From the NCBI RefSeq assembly GCF_009727155.1, contig NZ_WNWM01000002.1:3534001-3598000 (forward strand): DNA of 64,000 bases. The letters are read 5' to 3'. The translations under genes and the position numbers were made by a program. Origin of the DNA: Pseudoduganella dura. Lineage in GTDB: Bacteria; Pseudomonadota; Gammaproteobacteria; Burkholderiales; Burkholderiaceae_D. This document shows, piece after piece, positions 44,912 to 53,239 of the stretch. The notes beneath the pieces are model-generated. The model had not been told where the DNA came from, did no database searches, and saw only the letters and a list, made by a program, of their open reading frames with translations. Within the stretch, counting starts at the first letter, position 1. Each line of letters begins with the position of its first letter.

Positions 44912-44930
44912 AACGAGAATTGTTATCATT
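44912..44930 (-). promoter_or_regulatory. putative Fur box
   Basis: AACGAGAATTGTTATCATT lies 67 bp upstream of the siderophore-receptor start (transcribed leftward) and matches the Fur consensus well. Confidence 0.65.
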
Positions 44931-45013
44931 CGCATTCTTCGCAACACGCCGGGCTACCGCCGTTACCCGCAGGGAAATGCTAAGCTGGCGTCTTTCCGGC
45001 AACTTATTGACCC

Positions 45014-45688
45014 ATGATCACTGTCCACCACCTGAACAATTCCCGCTCGCAGCGCGTGCTGTGGCTGCTGGAAGAACTGGGCCTGCCGTACCAGGTCGTG
45101 CGCTACCAGCGCGATGCGCGCACGATGCTGGCGCCGCCGGAGCTCAAGAGCGTGCACCCGCTGGGCAAGTCGCCCGTGATCGTGGATGGCGAATGCACGG
45201 TGGCCGAATCGGGCGCGATCATCGAATACCTGGTCGATCACTATGACCAGGGCGCCCTGCGGCCGCCGGCACGCACGCCGGAAAAGCTGCGCTGGACCTA
45301 CTTCCTGCATTACGCCGAAGGGTCGATGATGCCGCCGCTGCTGATGAAGCTGATCTTCGACCGGGTGGAAACGGCGCCGGCGCCGTTCTTCGTCAAGCCG
45401 ATCGCGCGCGGCATCGCGAAGAAGGTCAAAGACACCTACATCCTGCCGCAGATCCGCCAGCACCTCGCCTACCTGGAAGCGGAACTGGGCCGCCGCGAGT
45501 GGTTCGCCGGCGACACCTTCAGCGCGGCCGATATCCAGCTGAGCTTCCCGCTCGAGGCCGCGGCATCCCGCGGCGGCCTCGATGCCGCCACGTATCCGAA
45601 GCTGGCGGCCTTCCTCGCGCGCATCCACGCGCGGCCCGCCTACCAGCGCGCGCTGGAACAGGGCGGCCCCTACGAGCTGCTGCGCTGA
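45014..45688 (+). CDS. glutathione S-transferase
   Basis: The 224-residue protein has a thioredoxin-like N-domain with HHLNNSRSQRVLWLLEELGLPYQ, the cis-Pro motif GKSPVIV (about 54-60) and ESGAIIEYLVDHY (about 67). The long helical C-domain has the YCFLHYAEGSMMPPLLM-like segment (FLHYAEGSMMPPLLMKLIF) and FSAADIQLSFPLEA. This resembles the GTT1/EC GST-like subgroup. It is divergent from the siderophore receptor. Function not specific. Confidence 0.88.
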   Translation: MITVHHLNNSRSQRVLWLLEELGLPYQVVRYQRDARTMLAPPELKSVHPLGKSPVIVDGECTVAESGAIIEYLVDHYDQGALRPPARTPEKLRWTYFLHYAEGSMMPPLLMKLIFDRVETAPAPFFVKPIARGIAKKVKDTYILPQIRQHLAYLEAELGRREWFAGDTFSAADIQLSFPLEAAASRGGLDAATYPKLAAFLARIHARPAYQRALEQGGPYELLR

Positions 45689-45743
45689 GCGCATGCGGTA
45701 GAATGGCGGCCACGATTTTTCCACGCTTATCCGCCATACCAAC

Positions 45744-46523
45744 ATGGGACGCCTGCTTGCCATCGACGGCCTGAACATCGTGCGGCGCGTGTACGAGGCC
45801 AGCCCCGAGCCCGACTCGGACCTGAAGGCCGAGATCGCGCTGCGCCATGCGCTCAATTCCTTCCGCACGCTGATCAACGGCCACGAGCCTTCGCACGTGC
45901 TGCCGGCGTTCGACTATGGCGGCAGCACCTGGCGGCATGCGCTGTATGGCGGCTACCGCGAGTCGCGCGCGCCGATGCCCGCGCCGCTGCGCGCCGCGCT
46001 GCCCGGTTTTTATGCGAAGCTCGCGACATTCGGGCTGCGCCCCGTGTCGCTGCCGGACGTGGAGGCCGACGACGTGATCGGCACCGTGGTGGTGCGCTGG
46101 CTGGCCCAGAATCGCGGCGAGGCCGTGGTGGCAACCACCGACAAGGACCTGCACTGCCTGATCGCCCACGGCGCCCGCGTGTGGGACCACTTCAAGAGCG
46201 AATGGCACGATCACGCGTGGGTCGAGAACAAGTGGGGCGTGCCGCCGGACCAGCTGCCCGACCTGCTGGCGCTGATGGGCGACGCCACCGACAGCATTCC
46301 CGGCGTCTCGAAAGTGGGGCTGAAGACGGCGGCGAAGCTGCTGCGCACCTACGGCACGCTGGACGGCATCATGGCCGGCGCCGGCATCCTGAAGGATTCG
46401 GTCGGCGAGGCGCTGCGCAAGGAGCGGGAGATGCTGTATCTTTCCCGTCGGCTCGTGCAGCTGAAGATGGACGTGACGGTGGGCGTCAGCTGGAATATGC
46501 TGGCCTGGAACCGCGAACAATAA
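45744..46523 (+). CDS. stand-alone 5'-3' exonuclease (PolI N-domain / Xni-like)
   Basis: The 259-residue protein has the flap-nuclease active-site acids in AIDGLNIVRRVYEA (Asp8), FDYGGSTWRHALYGGYRESR, DVEADDVIGTV (about 110) and TTDKDLHCLI (about 132). The helix-hairpin-helix IPGVSKVGLKTAAKLL lies at about 182-197. It is like the N-terminal domain of DNA polymerase I, but encoded alone. It probably removes 5' flaps/RNA or works in repair. The receiver-like gene follows 18 bp later. Confidence 0.85.
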   Translation: MGRLLAIDGLNIVRRVYEASPEPDSDLKAEIALRHALNSFRTLINGHEPSHVLPAFDYGGSTWRHALYGGYRESRAPMPAPLRAALPGFYAKLATFGLRPVSLPDVEADDVIGTVVVRWLAQNRGEAVVATTDKDLHCLIAHGARVWDHFKSEWHDHAWVENKWGVPPDQLPDLLALMGDATDSIPGVSKVGLKTAAKLLRTYGTLDGIMAGAGILKDSVGEALRKEREMLYLSRRLVQLKMDVTVGVSWNMLAWNREQ

Positions 46524-46541
46524 CGAAACGGGAATGCGACG

Positions 46542-46961
46542 ATGCTGAAAGCAGTGATCATCGACGGCAGCGCGGTGGCGCGCGGCCTGCTCAACACGGT
46601 ACTGACCGATGGCGGCTACGACGTGGTCGGCCAGGCGCATACCTGCGCGGCCGGCACCGCGCTGCTGATCAAGTTCAATCCGCAGATCGTCTGCATCAAC
46701 CGCGAACAGCTGGAACAGGATGTTGCCGGCGCGGAGGCGATGCGCAGGCAATGGCCGAAGGCGCTGATCTTCATGGTGTCCAGCGAGTTCGATGCCGCCA
46801 CGGTGCAGAAGGCGCATGCGATGGGCATCAACGGCTTCATCGTCAAGCCGTTCAATGCCGGTACCGTTCTGAAGACGATCCGCAATACTGTCATCGCGAT
46901 GGTGAAGCGGCAGCAGAAGGCGCTGGAGGATGCCGGCGGGCAGGAGCCGCCGGCGGAGTAG
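46542..46961 (+). CDS. receiver-like protein lacking the phospho-acceptor Asp
   Basis: The 139-residue protein folds like CheY: beta-1 AVIIDGSAVARGLL, beta-3 PQIVCINREQ, beta-4 IFMVSSE, beta-5 GINGFIVKPF with the conserved Lys and Pro. The phospho-acceptor Asp expected after beta-3 is Asn53, and the second Asp of the acidic pair is Gly9, so classical phosphorylation looks impossible. The Ser/Thr switch residue and Lys remain. It has no output domain. It follows the exonuclease gene by 18 bp. It may be a pseudo-receiver that binds a partner constitutively. Confidence 0.8.
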   Translation: MLKAVIIDGSAVARGLLNTVLTDGGYDVVGQAHTCAAGTALLIKFNPQIVCINREQLEQDVAGAEAMRRQWPKALIFMVSSEFDAATVQKAHAMGINGFIVKPFNAGTVLKTIRNTVIAMVKRQQKALEDAGGQEPPAE

Positions 46962-46983
46962 ACCCGGCAGCGCGGGCCGGAAA

Positions 46984-48099
46984 TCAGCCCCGCGGCCCGG
47001 CGATGATCCCGCCTCCCAGGCACACATCGCCGTCGTACAGCACGGCCGATTGCCCCGGTGTCACGGCCCATTGCGGATCCATGAACGACAGCGCGAAGTC
47101 GGAAGCCCCCTGCGGCGCCAGGTCGCAGGCCACGTCGGCCTGCCGGTAGCGCGTCTTGGCGGCGATCCGGCCGGCCTCCGGCGGCACGCCGGCGATCCAG
47201 CTGGCCTGGTCGGCCGCCAGGTCCGGCGACAGCAGCCACGGGTGATCGTGGCCCTGCACCACCCACAGCGTGTTCGTCGCCACATCCTTGCGCGCCACGT
47301 ACCACGCGTCGCTGCTGCCATCGGCCTTCTGGTAGCTCTTCACGCCGCCGATGCCAATGCCCTTGCGCTGGCCCAGCGTGTAGAACGACAGCCCGACGTG
47401 CTCGCCGACCGTCTGGCCGTCGGCCGTCTTCATCGGCCCCGGCTTGTAGGACAGGTAACGGTGCAGGAACTCGCGGAACGGCCGCTCGCCGATGAAGCAG
47501 ATGCCGGTTGAATCCTTTTTCGCGGCATTCGGCAGTTTCAGCTTTTCGGCGATCTGGCGCACTTCCGTCTTCGGGATTTCGCCCAGCGGGAACAGCGTCT
47601 TCGACAGCTGCGCCTGGTTCAGCCGGTGCAGGAAGTAGCTCTGGTCCTTCGTGTGGTCGACGGCCTTGAGCAGCTCGTGCGTGCCCGTGGCCGTGTTGTG
47701 GCGCACGCGCGCATAGTGGCCGGTGGCGATCAGGTCGGCGCCCAGCAGCATCGCGTGGTCGAGAAAGGCCTTGAACTTGATCTCGGCGTTGCACAGCACA
47801 TCCGGGTTCGGCGTGCGGCCGGCCTGGTATTCGCGCAGGAATTCGGCGAACACGCGGTCCTTGTATTCGGCGGCGAAGTTGACGGCTTCGATGTCCACGC
47901 CCACCACGTCGGCCACGCTGGCCGCGTCGATCCAGTCCTGGCGGGTGGAGCAGTATTCGGAATCGTCGTCGTCTTCCCAGTTCTTCATGAACAGGCCCAC
48001 CACCTCGTAGCCCTGTTCCTTCAGCAGCCATGCCGACACCGAGGAATCCACACCGCCGGACATGCCGATCACGACTTTCTTCTTGCTCATTTCATTCAC
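46984..48099 (-). CDS. mnmA: tRNA-specific 2-thiouridylase
   Basis: The 371-residue protein has the N-type ATP pyrophosphatase loop SGGVDSS (about 14-20), the catalytic Cys in NPDVLCN (about 108) and the second Cys in [12 protein letters not shown] (about 206), followed by the C-terminal beta-barrels. It puts sulfur at U34 of tRNA for Lys, Glu and Gln. Start ATG 48099 is favoured by GGAT at a good distance; a second ATG at 48090 is possible. It begins 10 bp after the Nudix gene stop, so they are in one operon. Confidence 0.96.
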   Translation of the reverse strand: MNEMSKKKVVIGMSGGVDSSVSAWLLKEQGYEVVGLFMKNWEDDDDSEYCSTRQDWIDAASVADVVGVDIEAVNFAAEYKDRVFAEFLREYQAGRTPNPDVLCNAEIKFKAFLDHAMLLGADLIATGHYARVRHNTATGTHELLKAVDHTKDQSYFLHRLNQAQLSKTLFPLGEIPKTEVRQIAEKLKLPNAAKKDSTGICFIGERPFREFLHRYLSYKPGPMKTADGQTVGEHVGLSFYTLGQRKGIGIGGVKSYQKADGSSDAWYVARKDVATNTLWVVQGHDHPWLLSPDLAADQASWIAGVPPEAGRIAAKTRYRQADVACDLAPQGASDFALSFMDPQWAVTPGQSAVLYDGDVCLGGGIIAGPRG

Positions 48100-48109
48100 A
48101 TCCAGTTAG

Positions 48110-48592
48110 TCACACTTCCTCGTAGACCGAGACGTGCGTATGCAGCAGTTCGAGCGGGGCGCGTTTTCCCGCCAGGTATTCGTCCACGCATGTCATCAGC
48201 AGCGGGCTGCGGTGACGATCGCGGCAGGCCGCGATTTCGTCGCGTGTCAGCCACATGATGCGCAGGATGCCGTCATCCAGCGGACGGTCCGGGTAGTACT
48301 GGCCCACGTCGCCGCAAAAGGCGAAGCGCAGGTAGGTGACCAGCTCGCCGGTGCGGGCCGAGCGGTAGCGCGACATGTACATGCCCACCAGCGCCGTGGG
48401 CGTGAAATCATGGCCGGTTTCTTCCAGCGTTTCGCGCACCACGGCCTCTTCCAGCGATTCGAGCGGGTCCAGGTGGCCGGCCGGCTGGTTCAGGCGGATG
48501 CCGTCGCTGGTCTCTTCTTCGATCAGCAGGAATTTGCCGTCGCGCTCGATGACGGCGGCAACGGTCACATTGGGTTTCCAGGTACGCGGCAT
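48110..48592 (-). CDS. Nudix hydrolase (NudJ-like)
   Basis: The 160-residue protein has a perfect Nudix box GHLDPLESLEEAVVRETLEETG (Gx5Ex7REUxEExGU; about 38-59) and N-terminal WKPNVTVAAVIERDGKFLLIEEE. NudJ-like proteins of proteobacteria act on thiamin pyrophosphate precursors and nucleoside di/triphosphates and are often next to mnmA, as here. The start ATG at 48592 is preceded by AAGGATG; ATGs 9 bp upstream are also possible. Confidence 0.88.
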   Translation of the reverse strand: MPRTWKPNVTVAAVIERDGKFLLIEEETSDGIRLNQPAGHLDPLESLEEAVVRETLEETGHDFTPTALVGMYMSRYRSARTGELVTYLRFAFCGDVGQYYPDRPLDDGILRIMWLTRDEIAACRDRHRSPLLMTCVDEYLAGKRAPLELLHTHVSVYEEV

Positions 48593-48670
48593 GAAGGTCA
48601 TCCTTGAAAGAGCCGGTATTTTAGCCTGTTCCGCCTGGACCCATGTGACTGCCGCGTGACACGTCGCCGC

Positions 48671-48687
48671 ACTTGTTGTCAACAAGT
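48671..48687. promoter_or_regulatory. 17-bp palindrome upstream of pntAA
   Basis: ACTTGTTGTCAACAAGT is an exact inverted repeat about a central T. The inner TTGTCAACAA recurs at 48781-48790, giving centres 105 bp apart. Confidence 0.5.
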
Positions 48688-48779
48688 CGAAGTTGTCTTA
48701 TGAAAAAGATTATTCGGCAAGATTTCCGTGCTAGTGTTGAGTCAGTCTTATTCAGTCTATCAGCCAGGCGCGCAGTCAC

Positions 48780-48790
48780 GTTGTCAACAA
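48780..48790. promoter_or_regulatory. second TTGTCAACAA site close to the pntAA start
   Basis: GTTGTCAAC palindrome with the same ten-base core as the site at 48671. It lies 15 bp before the start codon. Together they could be a looping operator pair. Confidence 0.45.
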
Positions 48791-48805
48791 CATCGGAGGC
48801 GGTTT

Positions 48806-49921
48806 ATGAGGATAGGAATACCGGCCGAAACGCGGCCGGGCGAAACCCGGGTCGCCGCGACCCCCGAGACGGTCAAGAAACTCGCGGGCAAGCATCAATT
48901 GATCGTTCAATCCGGGGCCGGCACGGCCGCCTCCATTCCCGACGACGCCTATGCCGCGGCCGGCGCCACCGTCGTGCCCGATGCCGCCGCCGCGTTCGGC
49001 GCCGACATCGTGCTGAAGGTGCGAGCGCCGGATGACGGGGAGCGGGCGCTGATCAGGCCCGGCACGGTCCTGGTCGGAATGCTCAACCCGTTCGATGCCG
49101 ACAACATCGCCGCGATGGCCGCCGGCGGGCTGTCCGCCTTCGCGCTGGAAGCCGCGCCCCGCATCACCCGTGCACAGTCGATGGACGTGCTTTCCTCGCA
49201 GGCCAACATCGCCGGCTACAAGGCCGTGATGGTGGCCGCCAATACCTACGGGCGCTTCATGCCGATGCTGATGACGGCCGCCGGCACGGTCAAGGCGGCC
49301 CGGGTGCTGATCATGGGCGTGGGCGTGGCGGGCCTGCAGGCGATCGCCACCGCCAAGCGGCTGGGCGCCGTGATCGAGGCGTCCGACGTGCGGCCGCCCG
49401 TCAAGGAGCAGGTCGAATCGCTGGGCGCGAAATTCATCGACGTGCCGTTCCTCACCGACGAGGAAAAGGAAATCGCCCAGGGCGCCGGCGGCTACGCGCG
49501 GCCGATGCCGGCTGACTGGATGCGCAGGCAGGCCGAGCTGGTGCACGAACGCGCGAAACAGGCTGACATCGTCATCACCACCGCGCTGATCCCGGGCCGC
49601 AAGGCGCCCGTGCTGATTTCCGAAGACACGGTAAGGGCGATGAAGCCCGGCTCCGTGATCGTCGACCTGGCGGTGGAGCAGGGCGGCAACTGCCCGCTGT
49701 CCGAACTGGGCAAGACCGTGATCAGGCACGGGGTGCACATCGTCGGCGAGCCGAACCTGGCCTGCCTGGTGGCGGCCGACGCATCGGCGCTGTATGCCCG
49801 CAACGTGCTCGATTTCCTGAAACTGATCATCGACAAGGACGACAGGCTGTCGATCGACCGGGAAGACGAGATCATCAAGGCCACGCTGGTGGCGCACGGC
49901 GGGGACATACTCAGAAAATAA
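48806..49921 (+). CDS. pntAA: NAD(P) transhydrogenase subunit alpha, part 1
   Basis: The 371-residue soluble NAD(H)-binding subunit (domain I) starts MRIGIPAETRPGETRVAATP and has the Rossmann loop MGVGVAGLQAIATAKRLGA (about 170) and the mobile loop near GYARPMPADWMRRQ. With PntAB and PntB it forms the proton-pumping transhydrogenase that makes NADPH at the inner membrane. The ATG at 48806 has GGAGGCGG upstream. Operon with pntAB and pntB. Confidence 0.95.
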   Translation: MRIGIPAETRPGETRVAATPETVKKLAGKHQLIVQSGAGTAASIPDDAYAAAGATVVPDAAAAFGADIVLKVRAPDDGERALIRPGTVLVGMLNPFDADNIAAMAAGGLSAFALEAAPRITRAQSMDVLSSQANIAGYKAVMVAANTYGRFMPMLMTAAGTVKAARVLIMGVGVAGLQAIATAKRLGAVIEASDVRPPVKEQVESLGAKFIDVPFLTDEEKEIAQGAGGYARPMPADWMRRQAELVHERAKQADIVITTALIPGRKAPVLISEDTVRAMKPGSVIVDLAVEQGGNCPLSELGKTVIRHGVHIVGEPNLACLVAADASALYARNVLDFLKLIIDKDDRLSIDREDEIIKATLVAHGGDILRK

Positions 49922-49930
49922 GGGAGCTTC

Positions 49931-49981
49931 ATGAAAGCGGGCCACACCATCATCGAAACAGGGAGAGCGTCGTGGAAGTGA
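49931..49981 (+). CDS. 16-codon mini-ORF mimicking the pntAB start
   Basis: ATG to TGA encodes MKAGHTIIETGRASWK. The bases from AGGGAGCTTCATGAAAGCG to CACACCATCATC duplicate the pntAB start region (GGGAGAGCGTCGTGGAAGTG to CACACCATCATC). Its stop overlaps the pntAB start by ten bases, so translation could be coupled. Whether it is translated is not known. Confidence 0.4.
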   Translation: MKAGHTIIETGRASWK

Positions 49982-50277
49982 GTCACACCATCATCAACTT
50001 GATCATCTTCGTGCTGGCCATCTATGTGGGCTACCACGTCGTCTGGAACGTGACGCCGGCGCTGCATACGCCGCTGATGGCCGTCACCAATGCGATCTCC
50101 GCGATCGTCATCGTCGGCGCCATGCTGGCCGCCGCGCTGACCGAAGGCGTGATCGGGCAGGTGGCCGGCACGGTCGCCGTGGCGCTGGCCGCCGTCAACG
50201 TGTTCGGCGGCTTCCTCGTCACGCGCCGCATGCTGGAGATGTTCCGCAAGAAGGATAAAAAAGAAGGAGGCAAATGA
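49972..50277 (+). CDS. pntAB: NAD(P) transhydrogenase subunit alpha, part 2 (membrane)
   Basis: The 101-residue membrane protein has three helices (TIINLIIFVLAIYVGYHVVW, VTNAISAIVIVGAMLAAALT, GTVAVALAAVNVFGGFLVTRRML). This is the N-terminal half of the proton channel of the split PntA. GTG start at 49972 after GGGAGAG. It is separated from pntAA by a short duplication (see mini-ORF). Its stop overlaps the ATG of pntB. Confidence 0.92.
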   Translation: MEVSHTIINLIIFVLAIYVGYHVVWNVTPALHTPLMAVTNAISAIVIVGAMLAAALTEGVIGQVAGTVAVALAAVNVFGGFLVTRRMLEMFRKKDKKEGGK

Positions 50278-51749
50278 TGGCCTTCATCTCGCTGAACCTG
50301 GTGACGATGCTGTACCTCGTTGCCTCCGTGTGCTTCATCCAGGCCTTGAAGGGCCTGTCGTCGCCGGCCAGCGCGCGGCGCGGCAATGCGTTCGGCATGG
50401 CGGGCATGGCGATCGCCGTGCTGACGACGCTCGCGCTGATCGCCAGGCTGCAGGCCGAAAGCGCCGCGGGCGGCGGCGCCGGTTTCGGCCCGGGTTTCAT
50501 CCGCCTGGCGCTGGGCGTCATCGTCGGCGGCGCGATCGGCGCCTGGCTCGCGAAGACCGTCGAGATGACGAAGATGCCGGAACTCGTCGCCGCCATGCAC
50601 TCGCTGATCGGCCTCGCCGCCGTCTGCATCGCCGTGGCAGCCGTCTCGGAGCCGCAGGCGTTCGGCATCGCCGCGCCGGGCCAGCCGCTGCCGCTGGGTA
50701 ACCGCATCGAGCTGTTCATCGGCACGTTCGTGGGCGCGATCACGTTCTCCGGGTCCGTCATCGCGTTCGGCAAGCTCGCCGGCAAATACAAGTTCCGGCT
50801 GTTCCAGGGCGCGCCGGTGGTGTTCGCCGGCCAGCACGTGCTGAATTTGGTGCTGGCGCTGGTGATGATCGGGCTGGGCCTGGCGTTCGTGTTCGCCGAC
50901 GGGGTGGCGCCGGCCTGGCTGCCGTTCGTTGTGATGACGGCGATCGCGTTCGTGCTGGGCGTGCTGATCATCATTCCGATCGGCGGGGCGGACATGCCGG
51001 TGGTGGTCTCGATGCTGAACAGCTACTCGGGCTGGGCGGCGGCCGGCATCGGTTTTTCGCTGAACAACTCGATGCTGATCATCGCCGGTTCGCTGGTGGG
51101 TTCCTCGGGCGCGATCCTGTCGTACATCATGTGCAAGGCGATGAACCGCTCGTTCTTCAACGTGATCCTGGGCGGTTTTGGAGGAGACGCGGCGGCGGCG
51201 AGTACGGGCGGGGCCCAGGTGGCACGCCCGGTCAAATCCGGCTCGGCCGACGATGCCGCGTTCCTGATGAGTAACGCGGAAACCGTCATCATCGTGCCCG
51301 GCTACGGCCTCGCGGTGGCACGCGCCCAGCACGCGCTGAAAGAGCTGGTGGAAAAACTGACCGAGCACGGCGTTACCGTCAAATACGCGATCCACCCCGT
51401 GGCCGGCCGCATGCCGGGCCACATGAACGTGCTGCTGGCCGAAGCCGAGGTGCCGTACGACCAGGTGTTCGAGATGGAAGACGTCAACGGCGAATTCGCC
51501 CAGGCCGACGTGGCGCTGATCCTGGGCGCGAACGACGTCGTCAATCCCGCCGCCAAGGACCCGAAATCGCCGATCGCCGGCATGCCGATCCTCGAGGCCT
51601 ACAAAGCCAAGACGGTCATCGTCAACAAGCGCTCGATGGCCTCCGGCTACGCCGGCCTCGACAACGAGCTGTTCTACATGGACAAGACGATGATGGTGTT
51701 CGGCGACGCCAAGAAGATCATCGAGGAAATGGTGAAGGCGGTCGACTGA
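50277..51749 (+). CDS. pntB: NAD(P) transhydrogenase subunit beta
   Basis: The 490-residue protein has an N-terminal membrane part of about eight helices (about 1-260) and a C-terminal NADP(H)-binding domain III with GYGLAVARAQHAL (about 342), HPVAGRMPGHMNVLLAEA and GANDVVNPAA (about 420). ATG at 50277 is preferred (AAGGAGG at seven bases); the ATG one codon earlier overlaps the pntAB stop and is possible. It couples proton flow to NADPH formation. Confidence 0.95.
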   Translation: MAFISLNLVTMLYLVASVCFIQALKGLSSPASARRGNAFGMAGMAIAVLTTLALIARLQAESAAGGGAGFGPGFIRLALGVIVGGAIGAWLAKTVEMTKMPELVAAMHSLIGLAAVCIAVAAVSEPQAFGIAAPGQPLPLGNRIELFIGTFVGAITFSGSVIAFGKLAGKYKFRLFQGAPVVFAGQHVLNLVLALVMIGLGLAFVFADGVAPAWLPFVVMTAIAFVLGVLIIIPIGGADMPVVVSMLNSYSGWAAAGIGFSLNNSMLIIAGSLVGSSGAILSYIMCKAMNRSFFNVILGGFGGDAAAASTGGAQVARPVKSGSADDAAFLMSNAETVIIVPGYGLAVARAQHALKELVEKLTEHGVTVKYAIHPVAGRMPGHMNVLLAEAEVPYDQVFEMEDVNGEFAQADVALILGANDVVNPAAKDPKSPIAGMPILEAYKAKTVIVNKRSMASGYAGLDNELFYMDKTMMVFGDAKKIIEEMVKAVD

Positions 51750-51757
51750 TCGTCCCC

Positions 51758-51788
51758 GGGTCCGTGTCCGCCAGGAGGACACGGACCC
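51758..51788 (+). terminator. hairpin after pntB
   Basis: A perfect 12-bp stem GGGTCCGTGTCC / GGACACGGACCC with a seven-base loop. There is no good T run, so its activity as terminator is uncertain; it may be a repeat related to other GTCCG palindromes here. Confidence 0.5.
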
Positions 51789-51859
51789 ATTCGTTTCTCT
51801 CCTTCCGCTGCCAGAAATTCCTCGTGGCGCCTGCCGGATTCCTGTATCATTCCATGAAT

Positions 51860-51873
51860 TGGTAACGTTTCCA
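51860..51873. promoter_or_regulatory. putative LacI-type operator
   Basis: TGGTAACGTTTCCA is a near-perfect palindrome with a central CG as in LacI/GalR operators. It lies 105 bp before the LacI-family gene, suggesting autoregulation. Confidence 0.5.
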
Positions 51874-51978
51874 TAATCGCGATGCGCCGGCGCGCAACAT
51901 GGCGCCGCCCCCTGCGAATGACGGCAGCCGCACCCATACAGTATGCTTGCGTGATTACATGCACGATAGGAAGACGTA

Positions 51979-53013
51979 GTGGCAACCATCAAGGACGTGG
52001 CCCGGCTGGCGGGCGTGGGACTCGGCACCGCATCGCGTGTGGTCAGCGGCAAGGGCGCGGTGTCGCCGGCCACCCAGGCCAAGGTGCGCAAGGCGATCGA
52101 GGAGCTCGATTTCCGGCCGTCGCATGCGGCCAGGGCCCTGCTGTCCGGTTATTCGAGGATGATCGGGGTCTATATCCCGGTCCTGAAGGGCACGTTCTAT
52201 ACGCCGATCCTGCAGATGATCGATGTCGAGCTGCGCGCCAACGGCCTGCACATGGTGGTGGCATTCGGCGCGGGGCAGGGCGATGCGCTGCGCCAGGCTG
52301 TCGAGGGCATCGAGTTCCTGCTGGAGCGGGGCTGCGACGGCATCATTTCGATGAGCAACATCCTCGGCGACGAAGACATCGCGGCGCTGGGTGCGCGTGG
52401 CGCCAACATCGTTGTCGTCAACAACGCCACCAGCGGCCTGGGCGAGCAGGCATTCCAGGTCGATCACCGCAAGGGCGGCGCATTGGCCGCGGACACGCTG
52501 CTGGAGCATGGCCATCGCCGGATCGCCGTCATCGCCGGCCCGTCGGACGCGCCGGACAACGTGGAGCGGATCGACGGCTTCATGAAGGCGCTGAAGAAGG
52601 GCGGCATCGATACCGGCAGCCTGTGGACCGCGGAAAGCGACTTCTCGCCGGACGGCGGCTTCGCCTGCGCGAAGGAACTGCTCGCATCGGGATACGCCTT
52701 CACCGCGCTGTTCTGCGCCAACGACGAGATGGCCGTCGGCGCGTTGTCGCACTTCCAGGAAGCCGGCATCGCCGTGCCGCGCGACGTGTCCGTGCTCGGC
52801 TACGACGACACGCCCAGCGCCGAGTTCTCCGCGCCGCGCCTCACGTCCGTCCACATCCCGTGGCGCGACGTGGTGAAGGCGGGCCTGAATGCGCTGCTGA
52901 ACCGCTGCTATGCCGGCGAGCGTCCGGTCGCGCGGCGTTTCCCGCTCAGCATCACGCACCGGGCTTCGCTCGGGCCCGTGCCTGCCGTCAAGGCACGAAC
53001 GCACAAACAGTAA
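51979..53013 (+). CDS. LacI-family transcriptional regulator
   Basis: The 344-residue protein has the HTH TIKDVARLAGVGLGTASRVVSGKGAVSPATQAKV (about 3-37), the hinge helix PSHAARAL, and a periplasmic-binding-protein-like sensor domain (VNNATSGLGE, AVIAGPSDAPDN, AVPRDVSVLGYDDTPSAEFSAPRLTSV). It starts with GTG at 51979 after TAGGAAG. It is followed by glucosidases and a sugar MFS transporter, so a beta-glucoside or cellobiose-type ligand is likely. Confidence 0.92.
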   Translation: MATIKDVARLAGVGLGTASRVVSGKGAVSPATQAKVRKAIEELDFRPSHAARALLSGYSRMIGVYIPVLKGTFYTPILQMIDVELRANGLHMVVAFGAGQGDALRQAVEGIEFLLERGCDGIISMSNILGDEDIAALGARGANIVVVNNATSGLGEQAFQVDHRKGGALAADTLLEHGHRRIAVIAGPSDAPDNVERIDGFMKALKKGGIDTGSLWTAESDFSPDGGFACAKELLASGYAFTALFCANDEMAVGALSHFQEAGIAVPRDVSVLGYDDTPSAEFSAPRLTSVHIPWRDVVKAGLNALLNRCYAGERPVARRFPLSITHRASLGPVPAVKARTHKQ

Positions 53014-53023
53014 CAACGAGGGC

Positions 53024-53051
53024 GGCGCGCCCGGCCGGCGCGCCATTTTTT
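53024..53051 (+). terminator. rho-independent terminator
   Basis: A stem GGCGCGCC / GGCGCGCC with a five-base loop is followed by ATTTTTTC. It ends the LacI gene. Confidence 0.85.
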
Positions 53052-53060
53052 CGCGGCACG

Positions 53061-53076
53061 ATGGAAAGCTTTCCAT
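53061..53076. promoter_or_regulatory. putative LacI-type operator upstream of the glucosidase operon
   Basis: ATGGAAAGCTTTCCAT is a perfect 16-bp palindrome, 164 bp before the GH1 start. It resembles the site at 51860 (TGG-AA-C-TT-CCA frame) and is the probable target of the LacI protein. Confidence 0.55.
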
Positions 53077-53239
53077 ATCATCGAAGGGGGCGGGAAATGC
53101 GGGAGCCGATGGATGCGTGCACGACCGATGGCGCAGGCGATGCGGGCAGCGCCCGCGCCGCCCGGACATCGCTCCCTTCGAACCGCACCAGCCGTCGCGC
53201 CGCCTTGCTACCACCAACCCCGCAATATCCGGGAGATGC

